DNA from: Crotophaga sulcirostris
Taxonomy: Eukaryota; Chordata; Aves; Cuculiformes; Crotophagidae
DNA: 64,000 nt
Reading direction: 5' to 3'
NCBI GenBank assembly: GCA_013397455.1
Contig: VYZB01000210.1
Span: forward strand, 1,273,492 to 1,337,491
Every line of letters begins with the position of its first letter. Positions within the stretch are counted from its first letter, which is position 1. The notes under the pieces are model-generated. The model saw nothing but the letters and a program-made list of their open reading frames with translations. It had not been told where the DNA came from and did no database searches. Position numbers and translations under genes: made by a program. This document shows positions 58,233 to 64,000 of the stretch, piece by piece.

Positions 58233-61160
58233 ATCCCGGGTGTGCACGCGGGTCTGGATCCAGCAATTTTTAGTGAAGCCTTGCAGTGAGTTGTAATTAA
58301 TTTGTTACGAATGCCTATAAATAAAATAAATGCTGAAATGATCCACACTTCTCTTTTGTCAAAAGCATCCCCATCTCTCGCAATCCCTGCTCACTGGCTG
58401 CTGACATTATTTCTTGGTTATTGGATGACAGTTCAGTGCCTTGAGTGTTCCTCTCGCTGTAGGGTTAGTAGGATAATTGACAAACCACAGGGACCAGATC
58501 CCTGGATTAGGATGACCGGACTGTCAAAACAGCCATGACAAACTCTCACATCAACTTCTACTGCGAGTCAAGTCTATGAGGAAAAAATGCACCTTGGCAG
58601 GGCCGGAAGGGAAGTCTTTAGTTTAAATCTTTTCCCACTGCACAAAAAGCTACAGCAGGGGGAGGAGAGAGCATGGACGTTTCTGTTTAATTCATAGAAA
58701 ACTCTGTTACAGCAAGTCACAATTAATTAGAGTACTTGAGTAAACATTTTGGGGTCTTATTGTGTTTGCTTAATGTGTTTACTGGAATGCATGACAGATG
58801 TCACTTCTGTTTCTTATTAGAGACTGACAAATGTGCATGTGAATACATGGAGGGAATGTAGTCCTTTCTCACACACACACACACATTGACTTCTGCAAGG
58901 TTAGTATTAGCATCTAAAAGTTGTGGGTATTATTTGAATTAATTAGTGTTTACACAGGAATTGCAATAAATAAAAACATTATAGAAAGATGACAACGGTG
59001 ATTATTATTATTATTTTTACTATTATCACTGAAAAATATCTTGGGGGTTGCATTTCATTTTTAAAAAAACACCTTGAAACATTAGTCAAACCATTTGCTT
59101 TACTTCATGTCACCTAACATTTCATTTTCAGAAATTCAGTCACATATCTTGAAAAGACAGCTCGAGTGTCATCTGTTTTTAAGAAAAGAGAAGTGTTCTC
59201 TGTATGAAAATCTATATTGCAAATTGTTAGAAGAAAATGCAAATGCAGAAGAAGGTTATTTACTTAATTCTGCAAATAACACATGGGATTGGGACACCTA
59301 GGATTAGAAATATTCAATTATTTTTAAAATATATAACACAAAAATTATTCTTCAAGCAACATTTGGGCTTTGGAGTATGACCAAACGATTTTGGAATAGT
59401 TAATCAATTTGTGGTTTTGTTGAATTTTTTTTTAACTGAGTCACAGTTTAGGAAGAAAAGTGAGGTTAGAAGATTCCACAAGCACTTCTTTACTTAATGT
59501 CACAGAATGTAAAAGAACAACTGTAGTATTGAGGATGAGAAAGCAAAGATAAGCATAGGAGGAAATGACATTTTCTGCATGAAAAGTAAAATTAAAATTT
59601 TGGTTTGCATTTCCCAGAATCTTATGTTTGGGGTTTTTTGTCTCTGAGATGTAACAAAGTTTTCTGGTAGGGGAACAGAATTATTTCCTGAAGCTGACTG
59701 TTGTTTATGTGAAATGTCTTCAGATTTTGGTAGGTCCATATTTTTGATTTAAGACCTAATTTAAGATCTAATTTTTGATATTTTTTTAGCTACATAGAAA
59801 AATCCAGTTATGGGATTCTTTAAAGACAGTTCCTGTTCTGTCCCTTGATTAAAGCAGGTACATTTGTGCTCTTACAGAAAATTCTGCAAAGAAAAAAATA
59901 GAACTGGAATTTGGGGGTTCTGTCTCATGACGCATAATGTGACCACCAAATACATCTTGAACTTTTGAAAAATTTCCTGATACGCAGCCTAATGACTCTT
60001 CAATTGCTGATAGGACTTCAGAAATGAAACCAATATGAGGACCCCAGTTATATCATCTCCTGGAATCACTTTTAACAGCCCTGAGTTGAATGAAATTTCA
60101 TTAGCTTCAGGGGAAGTTTGCTGAAGTCCAGCGTTGCAGAAGTAGAGCCTCCTCTGCTGCGAGTGCCAAATAAAAAGTTTATTTTTGGCCTCAGGCGAGT
60201 CCTGCTTATTACCTGTGAAACTCAGCATCAGTGGGAGGTTTGAACAAAACCTCCTTTCTTTGTCCAGCCTGCTGGTTCCTTTACTAACACTGTTCTTCTC
60301 AATGTGGAAAAGCAAATTTGGCAGTGAGTCAGAGACCCGTAACCATTGTTTTGTGTTGTGCCACCTGGATCCTTGCTTATTACAGGCACGAAGAGATGTC
60401 ATCACAATATGTCTCAATCATTTTCAAAACTAGAATTATTGCAGAATTAAAAGGCAAAAGGTCAAAGCAAGCTGGAAATATTCAGTGCTTTGCAGCTTTG
60501 CATGTATCAACCTTTAGAAGGTTTGGAATGGGAAGCAACCTAACAACAGAAAAAGGTAAGATAGGAAAGCAGATTTTGGGAAGGCTGAAGCAAAGACTTT
60601 GCAACCTTTTCAAACAGAATGAGACAGAAAAGTGAAGAATAACCTGACCTCAGACTGTGACACTTACCCAGATTTCTTTTTCAGTTTCAGGAAAAGTATG
60701 TAATTACCTGGAAATGTAACTTTTCTTGCTTATTATTATGATGTACTTTCACACTCTGTGATCAACACAACCCAGATGGGCAAATATCAGTGTTGCAAGT
60801 AAGTTCCTAGCCTAATTATATACCAGAACTTCTTGAAACTTTGTAAGAAAATCTATTCTTATCACATTTTCAACCATAATTGGGTGGAAGGGAAATTAGT
60901 GGCATTCTCCTCCTCGAGCAAAATCACAGATATTTTGGTTACCTGTTAGCTTAAAAATACACTATGTCAAAATAAAAATGTTAAGTAGTTTTTGTTTAAA
61001 ATAAGATTATTCCAAGTAAAACAATATGGACATATCCTTTTGGAGATGATGAACTGAAATGTGTCATTGTTTTTTCCAATTTTTTTTTTTAATGCACAAA
61101 ATAAATCTGTGAAATGGAATAAAATTCATAACAGCTTTGATTCTCACAACTCCACTGTAA
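58233..61160. promoter_or_regulatory. Candidate conserved non-coding region, otherwise unique DNA
   Basis: 58270-58860 has enhancer-like texture: TTGTAATTAATTTGTTACG, GACAATTAATTAG-type sites near 58720 and a GATGACAGTTCAGTG stretch. It has no low complexity except a CA run at 58869-58885. 59960-60640 is similar and carries a 142-codon minus frame (59989-60417) without a recognised family. 58998-59030 is an ATT-rich short repeat. The regulatory role is inferred from texture only. Confidence 0.3.
58869..58885. repeat. (CA)n microsatellite
   Basis: TC followed by about eight CA units. Confidence 0.9.
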
Positions 61161-61956
61161 TATCACAGAATCATTCAGGTTGGAAAAGACCTGTAAGATT
61201 ATTGAGTTCATCCATTAAGCAAACACTGCCAAGTCCACAACTAAACCGTGTCCCTGAGCACCACATCTACATGTATTTTAAATACCTGAAGGGATGGTGT
61301 CTCCACTTCCCTGGGCAGCCTAATCCAATACTTGACAACCCTTTAAGTGAGGAAATTTCTCCTAATATCCAATCTAAATCTTCCCTGGCAAAGCTTGAGG
61401 CCATTTCCTTTCATCCTATCACTTGTTACTTGGGAGAAGTGACCATCACACACCTCACCACAGCCTCCTTTCAGGCAGTTGTAGACAGTGATGAGGTCTC
61501 CCCTCAGCCTCCTCTTCTCCAGACTGAACAACCCCAGTTCCCTCAGCTGCTTCTAATAACACTTGTTCTCCAGCCCCTTCACCAACCTGAACACAGTTCA
61601 CAATCCTGAACACCGCATTCAAGGTGTGGCCTCACCAACACCAGGAACAGGGGCACAGTCACTCCTCTGCTCCTACTGGCCACACGATTGGTGATCCAAG
61701 CCAGGATGCTGTTGGCCTTCTTGGCCACCTGGGCCACTGTTGGCTCACATTCACTGACGAACACCCCCAGGTCCTTTTGTATCAGACAGCTTTCCAACCG
61801 ATCTTCCTCAAGCCTATAGTGTTCCATGGGCTTGTTGTGACCCAAGTGCAGGACCCAGCACTTAGCCTTGGTGAAACTCATACAGCTGTCCTTGACCCAT
61901 CAATCCAGCCTCTCCAGATCCCTACCCTCAAGCAGATCAACACCCCCACCCAAAGA
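61161..61956 (-). mobile_element. CR1: Longest CR1 copy, 3' part with decayed ORF2 C-terminus
   Basis: The inverted 3' end (ATCACAGAATCATTCAGGTT, GGAAAAGACCTGTAAGATT, CTAAACCGTGTCCCTGAGCA) is followed by inverted coding sequence in two minus frames. The first, 61579-61881, has MSFTKAKCWVLHLGHNKPME, RLESCLIQKDLGVFVSECEP, QVAKKANSILAWITNRVASR and VLVRPHLECGVQ. The second, 61343-61531, has [40 protein letters not shown] and [10 protein letters not shown] frameshift separates them. The 5' end fades near 61956 (inverted LEG..RDLERLD region), so the copy covers about 800 bp and is dead. It belongs to the TCACAGAATCA-tailed, older type rather than the TACTGTGA group. Confidence 0.96.
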
Positions 61957-63154
61957 GTTAAGAGATATTCAAAAATATTTACAGCAGAATACTTAAAATA
62001 TCAAAAAGCATGTTCCAAAGGGATAATTTGAGCTTTGTAGCTAACTGCTTTACTCTGATTCAACATTTCTGATTCAAGTAATTATGTATGATTGGAAAAA
62101 TTATAGTGCTGCCAAATTTGTGTGGGATACAAGCAAATTTGCCACATGAAAGAATGACATTATTCAACATGGCAGAAGCTGCAGAAGAAGAGTTTGAAAA
62201 ATTTTCCTGTTAAATGCTACAAGCTTGTCCTGGTTAAGGCTTCCTCCAATATAGCAGAATTGAAAATATCATGCTAGAAGTAATTTTTCACGTTTTGTTT
62301 CTTCTATATATTTTTGTAGACAACATTCTTCATTATTGACCTTCTATTAAAAAACAAATTCTAACTCTCTGTGGTTGGACTATGTACAGTGATGTCACAT
62401 AATCCTGATTCTTTCTGAGTTTTATGCAATTATGAGCACAATGAAGGGAAGTTACTCAGAAGCACCTAACACGATTTCTCTTTTCCTCTTTGTCCCATCT
62501 GAGCTGAAATATATAGAGCTGAATGAGGCTGAAGGTGGTCCAAGATGCAATTTGTAAAACCAGAAAACTGTCCATATCCACTGGCTGATTCAAAGGGGTG
62601 TAAGAGCTTGATACTACCTATAGCTAAAGGATCTTTTAGCTCAGACAAATGAAGAATAGAATTTTTATTTGGTTGCAATTTGGGACAAATTGTGAGGTCA
62701 ACAGTGTTTCTGTATACGGTCTTCCTTTGACAGGACCAGATCTATAAGTTTGAACTGTTGAAATCAGAGATCATGTTTTCTTTTCATTTTTCACCTTGAT
62801 TTCTTAGAAGCAGGATCAGAATTAAAGAAAGAAAACCTAACTGCACATAAAAATTACATCGGCTTATAAACAAACAATGTATGTGTTTTGAAAAGGAATT
62901 TTTAAGAGTGCATGAATTTCTACACAAAGTTCAAGCCTGAATATAGCAGAAGTTTCTGACAAGTGTCAGCAATTACCTGCATTTGTTGAGATCTGTCAAA
63001 AAACCAAAACAGCATGAACGAAGAGGTCCCCCATTAGGTTCCCACTGGCAGCCCATAAGGTCTTGTGTTTAGCCTGAGTGTTGCAGGCAGCACTTTGGCA
63101 GCATTGCATAGGATCTCAGGGACCTTGTCTAGCAGAAGTCAGTAGAAATTTTCC

Positions 63155-63188
63155 ATTAGAAGTCAATTACTTCTAATAGAAGTAATTA
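63155..63188. repeat. Overlapping inverted repeats of AGAAGTAATTA type
   Basis: ATTAGAAGT pairs with ACTTCTAAT over a 5-base loop, and ATTACTTCT pairs with AGAAGTAAT over a 3-base loop, the two hairpins sharing their middle. Confidence 0.8.
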
Positions 63189-63504
63189 TGCTGGATATGT
63201 AAACTGCCAGCCCAACAGGGAGTCGGAGCAAATGTTTACCTTCCTGCAGAGTACAGGTCAGTTGAAGCAATTTGTTAGCTACCTTAGGTTTAAAACCATG
63301 TGACTTCAAGGTCAGATGGGGGCATGTATCTGAATCTGCTTGTGCTACTTGATTGCATTTATTAATTATATCCATCATACACTGTCTGGATCATTTGTGA
63401 TTCTTGTGCTCGGTATATAGCTGATACAAGACATACCTTAAGTGATATTGGAAGGGAGATAGTGAATGTGCATGTCTTTTTTCATGCTTGTGTTTTTGCA
63501 GTCT

Positions 63505-63525
63505 CCACCAGACTCAGTCTGGTGG
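63505..63525. repeat. Perfect 21-bp palindrome, 10-bp arms
   Basis: CCACCAGACT and AGTCTGGTGG flank a single central C. A related but imperfect ACTGAGACTGGTGAG follows 15 bases downstream. A dimeric binding site is possible. Confidence 0.9.
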
Positions 63526-64000
63526 TTTTCACTCCTTACTGAGACTGGTGAGAAGTCAGTCTAAGAAAGGGGATACCATTGTGAGCATGTTCATAGGGGC
63601 AATACAATCTCTTCTCTTTGAAAGAGCTCAACTTGGCCCAAAACAGTGACAACTGACTGGACTAACAGGGAGTTAAAACCCTTGACTGGGAGGGATCACA
63701 CTTGAAGTGCTATCTTTGTTTCACTGATTTTTTTCTCTTTTCCTGACCTGCAAATCACATAAATTCAACAAGTTATGATATGGAGTCTGGAATGACCTCT
63801 GGGTAAAAACACCCTCATCTGCCCCAAGGAGAAATCTTTTGCACAAAGGCAAGCTGTCACTTTCCACTACTGACTTCCGACCAGTAGTACTGAAATTATT
63901 TTTTACTGTTGAATTGCCTTGTTTATTACAAGGCTGAGGAATCAAGTTTGGAAACATCCAACAATGGAGAAGCAATATTTACTGTTAAAGATAATAAAGA

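Larger units (their letters stand above)
61957..64000. other. Unique non-coding DNA with small palindromes
   Basis: About 2 kb to the window end. Two palindromic clusters (63155-63188 and 63505-63525) are listed separately. No gene or repeat family recognised. Confidence 0.45.

Noticed and set aside
1..64000. tRNA, rRNA, CRISPR, operon or prokaryotic gene structure
   Set aside because: No such signatures seen; repeat content and frame statistics indicate vertebrate nuclear DNA. The tRNA-like box at about 58180 belongs to the MIR relic.
1..64000. Endogenous retrovirus or LTR elements
   Set aside because: I looked for paired long terminal repeats and retroviral coding blocks and found none; a solo LTR could still be missed without a library search.

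Overview
This window looks like intergenic or deep-intronic DNA from a bird nuclear genome. It is AT-rich with dense stop codons in all frames, and I find no convincing intact cellular protein-coding gene. It contains at least fifteen copies or fragments of CR1, the non-LTR retrotransposon that dominates bird genomes. The CR1 copies are recognised by their octamer 3' tails (TCTATGAT-type, or TACTGTGA-type here), the GGTTGGACTTGATGATCTCAGAGG 3' region, and short frames matching the CR1 reverse-transcriptase C-terminus. One run of 835 N marks an assembly gap at 47889-48723. I cannot name the species, the chromosome or the neighbouring genes.

Layout: 0.26-10.5 kb holds three old minus-strand CR1 fragments in otherwise unique DNA. 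From 10.5 to 20.5 kb I see no transposon. This interval contains a block (about 14.9-17.5 kb) whose texture resembles a conserved non-coding enhancer cluster, followed by an open frame (17518-17925) with a DEAH-helicase-like segment. 20.5-28 kb is unique DNA with a possible MIR relic and a GATA/GACA compound microsatellite just upstream. 28-39.4 kb is the repeat-rich part: eight CR1 pieces in both orientations and a roughly 370-bp foldback element with no recognised family (30302-30676). 39-47.9 kb is again mostly unique, with an exon-like segment at 40787-40894 and a possible enhancer at 45.06-45.50 kb. Around the gap (48.8-50.5 kb) lies a decayed mariner transposase remnant whose central part is replaced by a CR1 tail, then a CR1-like tail with pentamer repeats, then the best-preserved CR1 copy. 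50.5-61.2 kb is nearly transposon-free, with a MIR relic beside another enhancer-like block near 58.1-58.9 kb. 61.16-61.96 kb is the longest CR1 copy, on the minus strand.

There is no operon-like or multi-gene system, and I see no evidence of a novel defence or metabolic system. The observations most worth checking are the foldback element, the mariner/CR1 nest at the gap, the helicase-like open frame, the phase-0 exon-like segment at 40.8 kb, the two tail variants of the youngest CR1 group, and the candidate conserved non-coding blocks. All conservation statements are inferred from sequence texture; no alignment was run.
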